A stretch of DNA of 64,000 bases from an uncultured Aquimarina sp. (GCF_947500065.1 NZ_CANMQT010000008.1:1-64000); one strand, 5' to 3'. Shown: positions 1 to 10,297, numbered from the stretch's first letter. Notes: generated from the letters alone by a model not told the origin. Translations and numbers: made by a program.

Positions 1-3
1 TCG

Positions 4-75
4 TAGCCCGTAGGGGAATCGAACCCCTCTTACCAGGATGAAAACCTGGCGTCCTAGCCGATAGACGAACGGGCC
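4..75 (-). tRNA. tRNA-Glu (TTC)
   Basis: The reverse complement folds as a full tRNA cloverleaf. The acceptor arm is GGCCCGT paired with ACGGGCT, with a G-U closing pair. The anticodon stem CCAGG/CCTGG encloses the loop TTTTCAT, giving anticodon TTC, and the T-arm loop is TTCGATT. The 3' CCA is not encoded; the bases after the discriminator are CGA. A good promoter lies just upstream on the same strand. Confidence 0.95.
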
Positions 76-100
76 ATAGTTGTTTGTCTAATTGCGGATG

Positions 101-130
101 CAAAAATACAACTATTTTTTAATCGCACAA
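101..130 (-). promoter_or_regulatory. Promoter of tRNA-Glu
   Basis: On the minus strand, TTG (130-128) is followed after 19 bases by TATTTTTG (108-101). This matches the Bacteroidota TTG/TAnnTTTG consensus. The -7 box ends about 26 bases before the tRNA 5' end. Confidence 0.65.
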
Positions 131-155
131 GTGTTATTTTATTTTTTTCTAAAAC

Positions 156-1634
156 TTAATAAGCTTTAGCAAATAACACTCTCACTTTGGAGGAGTTACC
201 ACTATACACACACTTACCATTTTCTTCCTTAGCGTCAAAAGGAATGCAGCGTATCGTCGCTTTTGTCAACTCTTTAATCTTCTGTTCAGTCTCTATGGTA
301 CCATCCCAATGTGCGGATACAAATCCTCCTTTATTCTCCAAAACCTCCTTAAACTCTTCAAAAGAAGATACTTCTGTAATATGATCATCTCTATAATCAG
401 TAGCTTTCTTATGTAAACTCTCTTGAATTTCTTTAAGTAAAGACTCAATAGTATCAGCGACTTCATCTTTAGCCACAAACTGTTTGGACAGCGTATCACG
501 ACGAGCAAGCTCCACAGTTCCCTTTTCTAGATCTTTTGGACCAATTGCTATTCGTAAAGGAACTCCTTGTAACTCATATTGCGCAAATTTAGCTCCTGGT
601 CTATATGTATCTCGATTATCAAATTTCACAGAAATTCCTTTAGATCCTAAATCACTTACTAATTCATTAGCAACTTCAGAAATTTGATTCAATTGTTCTT
701 CTCCTTTATAAATAGGAACAATAACCACTTGTATAGGCGCTAAATTAGGAGGCAAAACCAACCCATGATCATCACTATGTGTCATAATCAGTGCACCCAT
801 TAACCTAGTAGATACACCCCAAGAAGTTGCCCACACATAATCTTGCTTCCCTTCTTTAGAAGTAAATTTCACATCAAATGCTTTTGCGAAATTTTGTCCT
901 AAGAAATGAGAAGTTCCAGCCTGTAACGCTTTACCATCCTGCATCAAAGCCTCTATACAATATGTATCTTCTGCCCCTGCAAAGCGCTCACTTTCTGTTT
1001 TTCTTCCCTTAATTACAGGAATTGCCATGAACTCTTCTACAAAATTAGCATATATATTATTCATTTGCTCAGTCTCTGCAATCGCTTCTTGCTTAGTTGC
1101 ATGAGCGGTATGACCTTCTTGCCATAAAAACTCTGCTGTTCTAAGAAACAAACGAGTTCTCATCTCCCACCTCACTACATTAGCCCATTGATTTATTAAA
1201 ATAGGTAAATCTCTGTATGACTGAACCCAACCTCTATATGTATTCCAGATAATAGCTTCAGAAGTAGGACGCACAATCAGCTCTTCTTCTAACTTTGCTT
1301 TTGGGTCTACAATTAATTTTGAAGCATCTTCTGGATCTGTTTTTAATCTATAATGAGTAACAACAGCACATTCTTTTGCGAATCCTTCTGCATTTTTTTC
1401 CTCTGCTTCAAACAAGCTTTTTGGAACAAATAGCGGAAAATATGCGTTTTGATGTCCAGTTTCTTTAAATTTTCGATCTAATTCTGCTTGCATTTTCTCC
1501 CAAATAGCATACCCATAAGGCTTGATCACCATACACCCTCTTACAGCTGAATTCTCAGCTAAATCAGCCTTTACAACCAATTCGTTATACCATTTCGAAT
1601 AATCTTCACTACGTTTCGTTAGATTTTTGCTCAT
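156..1634 (-). CDS. proS: Prolyl-tRNA synthetase, archaeal/eukaryotic-like short form
   Basis: This cytoplasmic class II aminoacyl-tRNA synthetase charges tRNA-Pro with proline. The 492-residue protein is the short form without the bacterial editing insertion. The motif RPTSE lies at residues 122-126. The C-terminus ends in KAY, as is typical of the group whose C-terminal zinc-like domain ends in tyrosine. The ATG at 1634 precedes MSKNLTKRSEDYSKWY, the usual N-terminus of the family. The gene lies directly upstream of tRNA-Glu on the same strand and is divergent from the lipoprotein gene at 1734. Confidence 0.96.
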   Translation of the reverse strand: MSKNLTKRSEDYSKWYNELVVKADLAENSAVRGCMVIKPYGYAIWEKMQAELDRKFKETGHQNAYFPLFVPKSLFEAEEKNAEGFAKECAVVTHYRLKTDPEDASKLIVDPKAKLEEELIVRPTSEAIIWNTYRGWVQSYRDLPILINQWANVVRWEMRTRLFLRTAEFLWQEGHTAHATKQEAIAETEQMNNIYANFVEEFMAIPVIKGRKTESERFAGAEDTYCIEALMQDGKALQAGTSHFLGQNFAKAFDVKFTSKEGKQDYVWATSWGVSTRLMGALIMTHSDDHGLVLPPNLAPIQVVIVPIYKGEEQLNQISEVANELVSDLGSKGISVKFDNRDTYRPGAKFAQYELQGVPLRIAIGPKDLEKGTVELARRDTLSKQFVAKDEVADTIESLLKEIQESLHKKATDYRDDHITEVSSFEEFKEVLENKGGFVSAHWDGTIETEQKIKELTKATIRCIPFDAKEENGKCVYSGNSSKVRVLFAKAY

Positions 1635-1733
1635 AACCTGCTATTTGGCACAAATGTTGTGACTTTGTTAAATAAAAAATAGTTAGCGCAAAACTAACTA
1701 AATTTGTATTGTTCAACAATAAAATAAGGAGAT

Positions 1734-2786
1734 ATGCGACTTAAAAATTATTTTCAAAAAAAAGGAGCTGTTGGGATTTTTCTCACAGCCTCTCTACTTA
1801 TGTTGACATCTTGCGGTTCGTACGAGTACGCATCTTATGATGACGGTATTTATGGAGAAGCAAGAAGCCAAAGAAATCAGGTACCAACACGCACTGCCAC
1901 AGCAGAAACAGGAACAACGTCTAATTATTACGCGAATTATTTTTCTGAAAAATCCGCTCAAATAGATAATGCCATAGAACAAGACGCCATTTTCACAGAT
2001 GTAGATTCTTATTCTAGTGAAAATTACGATCCTGCGGACTCTACTAATGTTGCACTTAATTACGAATCAGGTCAACCATCTTGGGGCAGTGATTATGATG
2101 AAGTGTCTGTAAATATTTACAATACTGGATGGAACAACTGGGGATGGAACGCTGGTTGGGGACCCGGATTTGGATTAGGATGGAACAACTGGGGATGGAA
2201 TGCCGGTTGGGGTCCTGGGTTTGGATATGGTGGATTCGGATATGGTGGATTCGGATGGGGCGTAGGATTTGGAAACCCATACTGGTATGGCGGTGGCTTC
2301 TGGTGTCCTCCTTACTACAATAATGGATTTGGATACTATGGAAGAAACCGAGTTGCATATAACAGAGGATACAGAAATAGAGGTTTTAGAAATGCCTACG
2401 CGAGCAATTACAGAAGTCGTAGTGCATATAACTCTAGATCTAGATCTTACAACAATAGATCTCGAAGTCGCTCCTATAACAACCGTAGCACTTATAACAA
2501 TAGAAGAAGGGTATCTGCAGATAATAATAGAAGAACAAGAACTTCTACGTACTCAAACGGCACAAGAACTCAAAACGGTCGCTCATATTCTCGATCGAGA
2601 TCCAGTTCACCTAACAGAAACAGCATAAGATCAAGAAGTAGCTCTAGATCCAGAAGTTATTCAGGTTCTAGAAGTAATAGCAGTAGAAGCTCCGGATCTG
2701 TAAGAAGTAGTAGATCTTCTAGTCGTAGCAGTGGCTCACGATCTAGTGGAAGCCGTGGATCTAGAGGTCGCGGAGGAAGAGGCTAA
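1734..2786 (+). CDS. Low-complexity lipoprotein, Gly/Trp-rich then Arg/Ser-rich
   Basis: Function is not recognised. The N-terminus is a lipoprotein signal peptide ending in LLMLTSCGS, so Cys27 is the likely lipidated residue. Residues of about 130-205 are a Gly/Trp/Asn/Tyr-rich tract with a near-perfect duplicated unit (NNWGWNAGWGPGFG, twice). The C-terminal 140 residues are dominated by Arg and Ser dipeptides, so the tail is strongly basic and probably disordered. It precedes a FadL-type outer-membrane protein gene by 33 bp and may be co-transcribed with it. Similar proteins sit next to proS in other flavobacteria, to my recollection. A role in envelope or nucleic-acid binding is speculation. 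Confidence 0.8.
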   Translation: MRLKNYFQKKGAVGIFLTASLLMLTSCGSYEYASYDDGIYGEARSQRNQVPTRTATAETGTTSNYYANYFSEKSAQIDNAIEQDAIFTDVDSYSSENYDPADSTNVALNYESGQPSWGSDYDEVSVNIYNTGWNNWGWNAGWGPGFGLGWNNWGWNAGWGPGFGYGGFGYGGFGWGVGFGNPYWYGGGFWCPPYYNNGFGYYGRNRVAYNRGYRNRGFRNAYASNYRSRSAYNSRSRSYNNRSRSRSYNNRSTYNNRRRVSADNNRRTRTSTYSNGTRTQNGRSYSRSRSSSPNRNSIRSRSSSRSRSYSGSRSNSSRSSGSVRSSRSSSRSSGSRSSGSRGSRGRGGRG

Positions 2787-2819
2787 ATTCACATTAATCA
2801 AAAAGAATATAATTTATAT

Positions 2820-4328
2820 ATGAAAAAGATATTTTTATTCATAGGTGTACTATCCATGTCTTTTTTGAACGCTCAGGACATAACTGATGCATTAAGATAT
2901 TCTCAACAGGATATTTTAGGCACAGCACGTTTCAGAGGAATGAGCGGCGCCTTTGGAGCTTTAGGAGGGGATTTATCTGCATTACAAATAAACCCTGCAG
3001 GTTCTGCAGTTTTTCTAGGCTCCTCTGGTTCCATTACACTTTCTACAGCGAACATACAGAATGATGTAAATTATTTTAATGGTTTGAGCGAAACCTCATC
3101 CTCAAATTTTAATTTTAATCAGATTGGAGCAGTTTTTGTATACAATAACAGAAGTGAATCTTCCATCCTTAATAGATTATCACTAAGTATTGCCTACGAT
3201 CAGACAACGGATTTTGCCGAGGAGTTTGTAGCATTCGGAAGAAGCAACAACTCGATAGATAATTTCTTTCTAGCAGAAGCGCAAGGCGTGCCTTTGGACC
3301 TAATAACAGTGCGATCAGGAGAAAGTATTGATGGAGTTTATAGCTTTTTAGGTGAAAGAGAAGGATATGGAGCGCAGCAGGCATTTCTAGGGCATGAATC
3401 TTTTATTATTGAAGCAAATGACCTTGCAGACCCTAACAACACTGGCTATTTTTCAAATGTCGCTCCTGGTTTTTTTGACCAAGACTATTATTACGAAAGC
3501 ACAGGTCTAAACGGTAAATTCACAGTAAATGGAGGTGCTCAGATTAACGATAAGTTTTTTATTGGAGTAAATCTCAATTCTCATTTTATTAACTACGATA
3601 AGATTACAAGGTTTGAAGAGTTCAACAACAATACAGGAAGTACGGTTAATGAAATAATATTTACCAATCGTCTTTCTACTATTGGAGCAGGTTTCTCAGC
3701 CCAAATAGGTGGTATTCTAAAAGTATCTAATATGCTTAGATTAGGTGCGTCATTAGAATCACCTACCTGGTATTATATTGAAGAAGAAACAACGCAAAGA
3801 CTAGTAACAGATGGAAGTAACGGTAGAATAATTCTAGACCCTAATGTAATCAACATTTTTCCTGAGTATCAATTACGCACACCAGCAAAAGCTACAGGTA
3901 GTATCGCTGTATTATTTGGAAAGCGAGGATTAATAAGCTTAGATTATTCTTATAAAGATTATTCATCTACTGAATTTGATTCTGATGGGTTTGACGATTT
4001 TTCAGATTTAAACAGAGATATAGAAAATACATTACAAGGAGCTTCTACGCTTAGAATCGGTGGAGAATTAAGAAATGGAAACTGGAGCTTCAGAGGTGGT
4101 TATAGTTACGAAGAGAGTCCTTATAAAAACGAACTTATTCTCAGTGAAAGAGAAGGATTATCATTAGGTATAGGTTATAATTTTGGAAAAGTAAAATTTG
4201 ATGTCGCGTACGATTACTCTGAACAAGAACGTAATCAAGAGTTTTATCCCAACTCTGCCTTTACAAATTTTGCTTCTATAGATAGCTATAGAGATAATCT
4301 TACTTTTACTCTAAGTTTAAATTTATAA
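2820..4328 (+). CDS. FadL/OmpP1-type outer-membrane transport protein
   Basis: This is a predicted 502-residue outer-membrane beta-barrel. It has a signal peptide (MKKIFLFIGVLSMSFLNAQ). Near the mature N-terminus it reads RGMSGAFGALGGDLSALQIN followed by PAG, which is characteristic of the OMPP1/FadL/TodX family. The C-terminus ends in alternating aromatic and aliphatic residues (LTFTLSLNL), as expected for a last barrel strand. Family members carry hydrophobic substrates across the outer membrane; the substrate here is unknown. It follows the lipoprotein gene and is closed by a hairpin terminator at about 4352-4382. Confidence 0.85.
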   Translation: MKKIFLFIGVLSMSFLNAQDITDALRYSQQDILGTARFRGMSGAFGALGGDLSALQINPAGSAVFLGSSGSITLSTANIQNDVNYFNGLSETSSSNFNFNQIGAVFVYNNRSESSILNRLSLSIAYDQTTDFAEEFVAFGRSNNSIDNFFLAEAQGVPLDLITVRSGESIDGVYSFLGEREGYGAQQAFLGHESFIIEANDLADPNNTGYFSNVAPGFFDQDYYYESTGLNGKFTVNGGAQINDKFFIGVNLNSHFINYDKITRFEEFNNNTGSTVNEIIFTNRLSTIGAGFSAQIGGILKVSNMLRLGASLESPTWYYIEEETTQRLVTDGSNGRIILDPNVINIFPEYQLRTPAKATGSIAVLFGKRGLISLDYSYKDYSSTEFDSDGFDDFSDLNRDIENTLQGASTLRIGGELRNGNWSFRGGYSYEESPYKNELILSEREGLSLGIGYNFGKVKFDVAYDYSEQERNQEFYPNSAFTNFASIDSYRDNLTFTLSLNL

Positions 4329-4351
4329 CAATAAGTCGCATTGAAAAATTC

Positions 4352-4382
4352 AAGGAGCTGAGTATTTTCAGCTCCTTTTTTT
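4352..4382 (+). terminator. Intrinsic terminator after the FadL-type gene
   Basis: The inverted repeat AAGGAGCTGA / TCAGCTCCTT has a short loop and is followed by a run of T on the plus strand. It lies between two convergent genes, ending at 4328 and 4391. Confidence 0.8.
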
Positions 4383-4390
4383 TATAACGT

Positions 4391-7300
4391 CTATCTTATT
4401 AATGAAAAACTAGCTCTAAATTCTTTCATAACTCCACTTTCAGTATACTGAACCTTAAACCAATAGTCATTAGATGGAAGTAGATTTCCATTATAGGTTC
4501 CATCCCACTCTCCTAGAGAACCAAGGTCTTTTAATAGTTTTCCGAATCGATTAAAAATCACAACCCCATTAATCTGCACGTTATCATTACCAGCAATTCC
4601 CCAAGTATCGTGAAAACCATCTCCATTAGGTGTAAAATACCTTGGGTAATCAACCACAAATTCTACTGGAAGCTCTATTTCAGCACACATATTTACATCT
4701 CGTACATAAATAAAATGCTCTCCTCGATACACCCTTGTAAATACCGGAGAAGTTTGCCAATCACCTCTATCTAGTCTATATTCATATTCTCCTATTGCTT
4801 CAGGTGAAACTATAACTTGAATAGTTGCATTATCAGAAAAAGCTCCAGAAAGTAATTCTACAGTAAAATTTTCTAGCTGCGGAGGATACGACTCTATAAC
4901 CACAGTTGTCGCTGATGATACACACGTAGTCCGAATATTTGTTACTAACACTGAGTATTGACCTGACATATTAGGTTCGTAAGTAGATTCCACCTCCCCA
5001 AGAATTTCATTTCCTGCCGTTGTAGCGGTACCCGTATACCACTGAAAATTATAAACAGTATTATCTAAACCTGTATCAATCACATCTGTTGGCATCAGGT
5101 TAATAACAGTTCCATCATTTTCAAGACAAATAACATACTCTTCTTCCAACAAGAAATCCGGTAGCTCATTAACAATCAATTGAACCGGAACTACTCTAAA
5201 ACAATCATTACCATTTACCAAGGGATCAAAACGTATATATATTGTCTGACTAAACGCCTGTACGTTCTGGTATGAAGAAGAAGATGTGATTACATTAGCA
5301 TTACCCAACTCAGCATCTTGCATAGATTCATAATACAAGATCTCATAATCAGAAGCATTTAGATCATTTGACACATTAGCATCATTTAAATTAAGAATAT
5401 CCTGTGTCGCTATTGTAAGATCGAAAACTCCGATACCCGCTTCATCTAACTCACAAGTTTCTAATGCGTCCGGAGTTAGGTTAAAATCATCATACACTAT
5501 TGTCTGTAATTGCAATATCACACTTGACACACAACTGTTATCATTATCCCTACCTACTACTATTACATCTCTTGTCAATATTGTACTGGTATACGCTGTA
5601 GGATCCCCAATAGGGTTATCTGTATCCACATCGTTTTGAGATTCGTAATAAGTTAATGTAATATTTGTAGCACCTCCTACGATCTGACCTTCTCTTACTG
5701 TTAAGTCATACACTGTACTTATCTGATCACTACACAACACAATAGGATCAGGATCTACTAACTCAGGATTATGAAGCACTTGTAAGTCAAACGAAATTGT
5801 AGATCGAAAACATTCATCTGGATCAGCAGCACCATTGTTATTTTCATCAAACTGAACACGTACCCATATAGTTTGTGGGTTGGACTCATTTGCAAAAGCT
5901 CCTACAATAGCTCCTGTATTATTAACCGCTTCTGCTTCTGTCCTATGATAGCTTATTAATAAGGCTTCGGTTTGTGCACCAATAACTTCTACGTCTTTAT
6001 CAGTTAAATCAAAAGTCGCTTGATTCGGATCATCACTACATAATGGGAAATCTGTAACTGAGTTATTCAAAGGCAAAGGAGCTACTTCCAATTGTATATG
6101 CTGTCCTAGACCTAAGCATTCGTTATCTGTACCGTCATCTACTCTGACATATAAATTCTGAGTAAAAGGAGACGCATCATTTCTATGATTCGAAGGGTCA
6201 GCAATTGCATTCTCCTCAGCTAAAGCATCTGCTAAATTTTCATAATAAGTAATAACCAAATTTTGACCTGGTGGATACAATGCTATAACCTGGTTGGTAG
6301 CGTTACTAAAGTCAAACGTTGCAATTCCATTAGTGTCATCATTATCCACATCAATGTTATCACACTCTCTATAGGTAAGATTAAAAGTTGCCGGAATCTG
6401 AGTAGCAGAAACCTCTAAATCAATCTGTGAAGTTCTAAAGCAACCTTCACTAGTTTCTATCCTCGAAAACACCGTACTGTTAATAGGTGTCGGGTTAAGA
6501 TATGCGGTAAAGTTTATAATTTGATTAGCCGCATCTTCACTTATAGCAGCAGCTTCTGTAAGATAATATGTAAAAGTTTCGTTTGTAGAATTAGTAGAAA
6601 TTAGCGTATTTGCTTCAGACAAATTAAACAAAGAAATACCATCAGTATCATCATCACATTGTAACAAAGACACTACTGCCGATACAACGGGTAACGGATT
6701 AACAACTAATTGAAAATTTATAGTTTCATAACAACTTTGTTCTAAAACATTTTCTATTCGTACATATATGGTCTGTGGATTAGTAGTATTCGTATAACTA
6801 TTAGGCAATTCTGTTCCTGAAACGCCCGCATCAGCTTCGGCTTGAGACTCATATAATGAAACAGTAAAATCAGCAGCATTCTGTGTTCCTAACACTTCAG
6901 CTGGTACTGCAGAAAGATCAAACACTACCAATCCATTAGTATCATCACCATCAAGATCATTATCACACAATTCTATATCAGAAGGCGTATTAGCTACCGG
7001 GTTCCTATAAACTCTAAGTACAAAAGATACAACCTCAAAGCATATTTGATTGGTCCCACCAATTCTAGCCCATATTATTTGATCCGCTGTAGTATTTACA
7101 AATGTATCGGGATCCGCAATAATATTATCTCCAGCCGCACCTGTATAATTCTCGGCATCTACCCGTGTTACATGATAGGTAACAGTATATTCTGTTGGGT
7201 CTTGAGCCCCAAGAATAATAGGTGAATTCTGAGTAAGATCAAAAGTATCAAATCCATTGTCATCGTCATCACATGACATTAAATCCATTGGAGGGCTCGC

Positions 7301-8116
7301 AATAATTGGAGGAGTATAAAAAGTGATCACTATCTCATCAACTTCTGTATTCCCATCTATATCTTCAATCAACAATTGATAACGACCAGAAGTGGTAACG
7401 GTATACGTTGTGCCGACCTCACCAGGAATAATCTCGAACACCATAGTGGTTTCATTATACACGGACCACTCGTATCTCACTGCTCCATCGGACTCTCCAT
7501 CCAAGACTACTGGATCAGAGCCACATATATCTTGATTAGGCCCAAGTGCTGCTTCTAATATTGAACAGTCAGTTGAACCAGTACCACTTGTTTGCTGAAA
7601 GCTTATAAAACCAGGTGATTCAGAAAAATTGGTAATCAAAACTAAATAAAACTCTCCTGCAGTAGCAGCAGGAATATCCATTGTTTCGACAGCATCTGGC
7701 AAATAACTACAATCCACCGTATTCCCTGCTGTTAATTGTGCAGTACAAGGTGATATTGGATCAGAAAAAGGACCATAACAAATAAAATCCACATCTAATT
7801 GGGCTCCTGTTCCATCTTCATTAGCTGTTTGTGATATACTAAAAGTTAAAGCTCCGGTATCATCTATCTGTAAATAATACCAAGCAGGAAAAGGCTGAGT
7901 AGTCAAACAACCATAGTTTGGACCAATCTCCGCAGTCCCCACGCAACTACCATTAGAACTATTGCAATTAGGAAAAACTATACCCGTATTACTACAAAAA
8001 GGATCAGCTCCATTATCTCCCACAGCATCTGCGCAAACAGAACCTTGAGCAATACTAACATTAGTATAAATAAAAAAACATAAAAACAATATAAATACAG
8101 GTGTACTCTTAATCAT
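4391..8116 (-). CDS. T9SS type B cargo protein with repeated ~100-residue domains
   Basis: This 1241-residue exported protein starts with a signal peptide (MIKSTPVFILFLCFFIYTNVSIAQ). The last ~88 residues contain YFTPNGDGFHDTW, VIFNRFGKLLKDL and WDGTYNGNLLPSNDYWF, which mark a gliding-motility/T9SS type B sorting domain. The middle holds seven or eight repeats of about 100 residues. Each has a Cys plus acidic cluster (for example CDDDTDG), an FDLT-like strand and a YVRI/WVRV strand. The protein is probably secreted by T9SS and displayed or released at the cell surface. The neighbouring gene at 8364 encodes a shorter relative with the same ends. The ligand is unknown. Confidence 0.9.
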   Translation of the reverse strand: MIKSTPVFILFLCFFIYTNVSIAQGSVCADAVGDNGADPFCSNTGIVFPNCNSSNGSCVGTAEIGPNYGCLTTQPFPAWYYLQIDDTGALTFSISQTANEDGTGAQLDVDFICYGPFSDPISPCTAQLTAGNTVDCSYLPDAVETMDIPAATAGEFYLVLITNFSESPGFISFQQTSGTGSTDCSILEAALGPNQDICGSDPVVLDGESDGAVRYEWSVYNETTMVFEIIPGEVGTTYTVTTSGRYQLLIEDIDGNTEVDEIVITFYTPPIIASPPMDLMSCDDDDNGFDTFDLTQNSPIILGAQDPTEYTVTYHVTRVDAENYTGAAGDNIIADPDTFVNTTADQIIWARIGGTNQICFEVVSFVLRVYRNPVANTPSDIELCDNDLDGDDTNGLVVFDLSAVPAEVLGTQNAADFTVSLYESQAEADAGVSGTELPNSYTNTTNPQTIYVRIENVLEQSCYETINFQLVVNPLPVVSAVVSLLQCDDDTDGISLFNLSEANTLISTNSTNETFTYYLTEAAAISEDAANQIINFTAYLNPTPINSTVFSRIETSEGCFRTSQIDLEVSATQIPATFNLTYRECDNIDVDNDDTNGIATFDFSNATNQVIALYPPGQNLVITYYENLADALAEENAIADPSNHRNDASPFTQNLYVRVDDGTDNECLGLGQHIQLEVAPLPLNNSVTDFPLCSDDPNQATFDLTDKDVEVIGAQTEALLISYHRTEAEAVNNTGAIVGAFANESNPQTIWVRVQFDENNNGAADPDECFRSTISFDLQVLHNPELVDPDPIVLCSDQISTVYDLTVREGQIVGGATNITLTYYESQNDVDTDNPIGDPTAYTSTILTRDVIVVGRDNDNSCVSSVILQLQTIVYDDFNLTPDALETCELDEAGIGVFDLTIATQDILNLNDANVSNDLNASDYEILYYESMQDAELGNANVITSSSSYQNVQAFSQTIYIRFDPLVNGNDCFRVVPVQLIVNELPDFLLEEEYVICLENDGTVINLMPTDVIDTGLDNTVYNFQWYTGTATTAGNEILGEVESTYEPNMSGQYSVLVTNIRTTCVSSATTVVIESYPPQLENFTVELLSGAFSDNATIQVIVSPEAIGEYEYRLDRGDWQTSPVFTRVYRGEHFIYVRDVNMCAEIELPVEFVVDYPRYFTPNGDGFHDTWGIAGNDNVQINGVVIFNRFGKLLKDLGSLGEWDGTYNGNLLPSNDYWFKVQYTESGVMKEFRASFSLIR

Positions 8117-8363
8117 TACTAATTTTTAAATCAATGATAAAACATTACTATCTCCTACTATTCTAAGTATTCCTATATAAAACAGTCTTACAAGAAGAAA
8201 CCCTAAGAAAAGTATTAGAAATATTGTAATAATGGTGTTTTTTTTATTTTTAAGTTGGGATACCAGATTTGAAAAGAAACGAGAACCTTTTCTTAGTGAA
8301 ACCTCAAAGCATATCTTATTACTAAATTACAAAAACCGAAAAAAAACGAATTATATTTTAAAA

Positions 8364-9914
8364 TTATCGAATCAACGAAAAACTACCTGCAAAAACTCTC
8401 CTACCTCTATTAGGGTCTCGATCGGTCTGTTCATTAAACTCCACTCTAAACCAGTATTGGGAAGATGGCATTAAGTTTCCATTGTATGTGCCATCCCATC
8501 CTGCTCCAGTTGGGTTAAGTTGTTTCAATAATTTTCCGTGCCTATCAAATATATAAACAGATGCTGGAGTAGGCTGATCTTCAGGATTAATTAAATTCCA
8601 TGTCTCATGAAAACCATCGCCATTGGGCGTGAAATATTTAGGATATCCAAGAATCATTATATCTACCGATGTCCTTTCATTATCTGGGCAATTAGCATAT
8701 CTAGCCACTATTCTATAATCACCAGGAGGAACTTCTTCAAATATTGGTGACGATTGATAAGGTCTATACGTTACAAAAGTACCGTCCATATTCACATCTC
8801 GATCTAGTCGATATTCAAAATCAGTAAACCCTTCCGCTTCAACAATTGGATCGGTTGACACTTCTGCAGTAAGCGTATAACTTCCTGCAAATGATTCTTC
8901 TGTAATTGTATAACCCACTTGGAAAGTGATTTGAGAAACATCCAAAACAGAAACTTGATCTGGAGAACCAGGAACTTCGACATCATTAACATCATAACCT
9001 CTCAACCTATAAATACCATTAGAATTTACCTGATCATAAAAAGGACGTGTTCCTTCAGGCGCAGGAATATCAACGAAATTAGTATCTCCTAAATCGGCTC
9101 TGGACCATTGGAACCTCACTGCTGGCAAAACTAATGGCGGACCAGTACTTCCTGGAAATCTACCTTCGATAGTTAATGGAAATTCTCCACAAGTTGCTAT
9201 CCTATCCTGCGGAATACCTGGTTCCAAAACACTACAGTCTGTAGTTCCGGCACCATCTTCTCCAAGATTCGTTTGTTCTAGCTGTATAACCCCAGCTTCA
9301 TCAGCAAAATTAGTAATCAAAACAATATAAAACTCTCCCGATTGAGCATTAGGTATCGTAAAAGTTTCTATAAAATTATCATCGGATGTTCTAGCATAAC
9401 TACAATCTACAATATTAGTATTATCCTGACCTAAGGGAAGATTAGTAGTATAATAATCAGGATCATCCACATTATTTGCACATTCTGCCGGACGAAGATT
9501 ATCTCCATCCCCATCATTATCACAACCTCTTGCCAACTCATCGTCACAATTAATAATATAAGAAGTCGGAAAAGGCCCCCAAGCAATAAAATCAACATCT
9601 AGCTGTCGTTCATTGCGATCTAAGCGATTATCTCCATCTGCATCAACCCATTGTCGAATATCAAAAACTAATTCACCTGACTCATCAATAAGAAGAAAAT
9701 ACCAAGATGGGTTAGGCGTAGTATTTAAACAACCTACTTCTCCTAAACCATCCAAATCACCAGTAGTATTCGGAAAAGTTAGTTCTAAGGATGCATCAGA
9801 ACAAAAAGGTTGGGAGTTTTGACAAGCTGTATCAAAGTCCTGAGCAGTTGTCAATGCACTATTAAAACAAAATAGTACGAATAATATTAAGATTTGAGGT
9901 AGTAATTTTGTCAT
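8364..9914 (-). CDS. T9SS type B cargo protein, shorter paralogue
   Basis: The 516-residue protein starts best at the ATG at 9914, giving MTKLLPQILILFVLFCFNSA, a normal signal peptide. An upstream in-frame start at 9983 would put 23 polar residues before it. The N-terminal region, with Cys-rich FCSDASLEL and LVFDIRQWVDADGDNRLDR, resembles the N-terminus of the protein at 4391. The C-terminal ~85 residues (YFTPNGDGFHETW, WDGTYNGNLMPSSQYWF) are a type B sorting domain. It probably rides T9SS to the surface. It lacks the repeat array of its neighbour. Confidence 0.88.
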   Translation of the reverse strand: MTKLLPQILILFVLFCFNSALTTAQDFDTACQNSQPFCSDASLELTFPNTTGDLDGLGEVGCLNTTPNPSWYFLLIDESGELVFDIRQWVDADGDNRLDRNERQLDVDFIAWGPFPTSYIINCDDELARGCDNDGDGDNLRPAECANNVDDPDYYTTNLPLGQDNTNIVDCSYARTSDDNFIETFTIPNAQSGEFYIVLITNFADEAGVIQLEQTNLGEDGAGTTDCSVLEPGIPQDRIATCGEFPLTIEGRFPGSTGPPLVLPAVRFQWSRADLGDTNFVDIPAPEGTRPFYDQVNSNGIYRLRGYDVNDVEVPGSPDQVSVLDVSQITFQVGYTITEESFAGSYTLTAEVSTDPIVEAEGFTDFEYRLDRDVNMDGTFVTYRPYQSSPIFEEVPPGDYRIVARYANCPDNERTSVDIMILGYPKYFTPNGDGFHETWNLINPEDQPTPASVYIFDRHGKLLKQLNPTGAGWDGTYNGNLMPSSQYWFRVEFNEQTDRDPNRGRRVFAGSFSLIR

Positions 9915-10297
9915 GTTTAATATAACGTAGGTTCGTTCATTTTCTTGTGTAGGAATTAAATTTACTAATTTTAAAATATACAACTAAGATTACAATCACA
10001 TTATTTATAATTGTTAACATAGCTTTCACTAAGTAAAACGACAAAATCGTATCTTTGCAGCCCGTTTATGGTTGATTTTACACGAATTCAGGATATCATA
10101 TGAATTTATTGACATATTTCGACCTGCACATTCTGGGGAATTAAAAAAAGATTGTATTGAAATCATATATTTTTGTAAAGTATCATTTCAATTCTAAATA
10201 GAAAAAAAATATCACAAACATTGCTTATAAAAAGCAATATTGAAATATGTTTTTTTTATGATTCTTTTACATTTTATAATAACAAAATTTAAAACTT
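9915..10297 (+). other. Long gene-free stretch upstream of folE, possible small RNA or leader
   Basis: No convincing reading frame is present. A strong -7 box TATCTTTG lies at 10050-10057, with a weak TTTC at -33, which would start transcription near 10062. Around 10219-10237 is the hairpin ATTGCTT/AAGCAAT, followed 14 bases later by a run of eight T (to about 10258). The stretch could be a ~190-base small RNA with its own terminator, or a long folE leader. Confidence 0.35.
10050..10057 (+). promoter_or_regulatory. Promoter -7 element TATCTTTG
   Basis: The sequence is an exact match to the Bacteroidota TAnnTTTG element. It sits 240 bases before the folE start, so the transcript has a long leader or is a separate RNA. 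Confidence 0.5.

Noticed and set aside
2056..2628. Open frames on both strands within the Gly/Trp-rich lipoprotein gene
   Set aside because: They arise from the repetitive codons of the real gene and have no start signals or family likeness.
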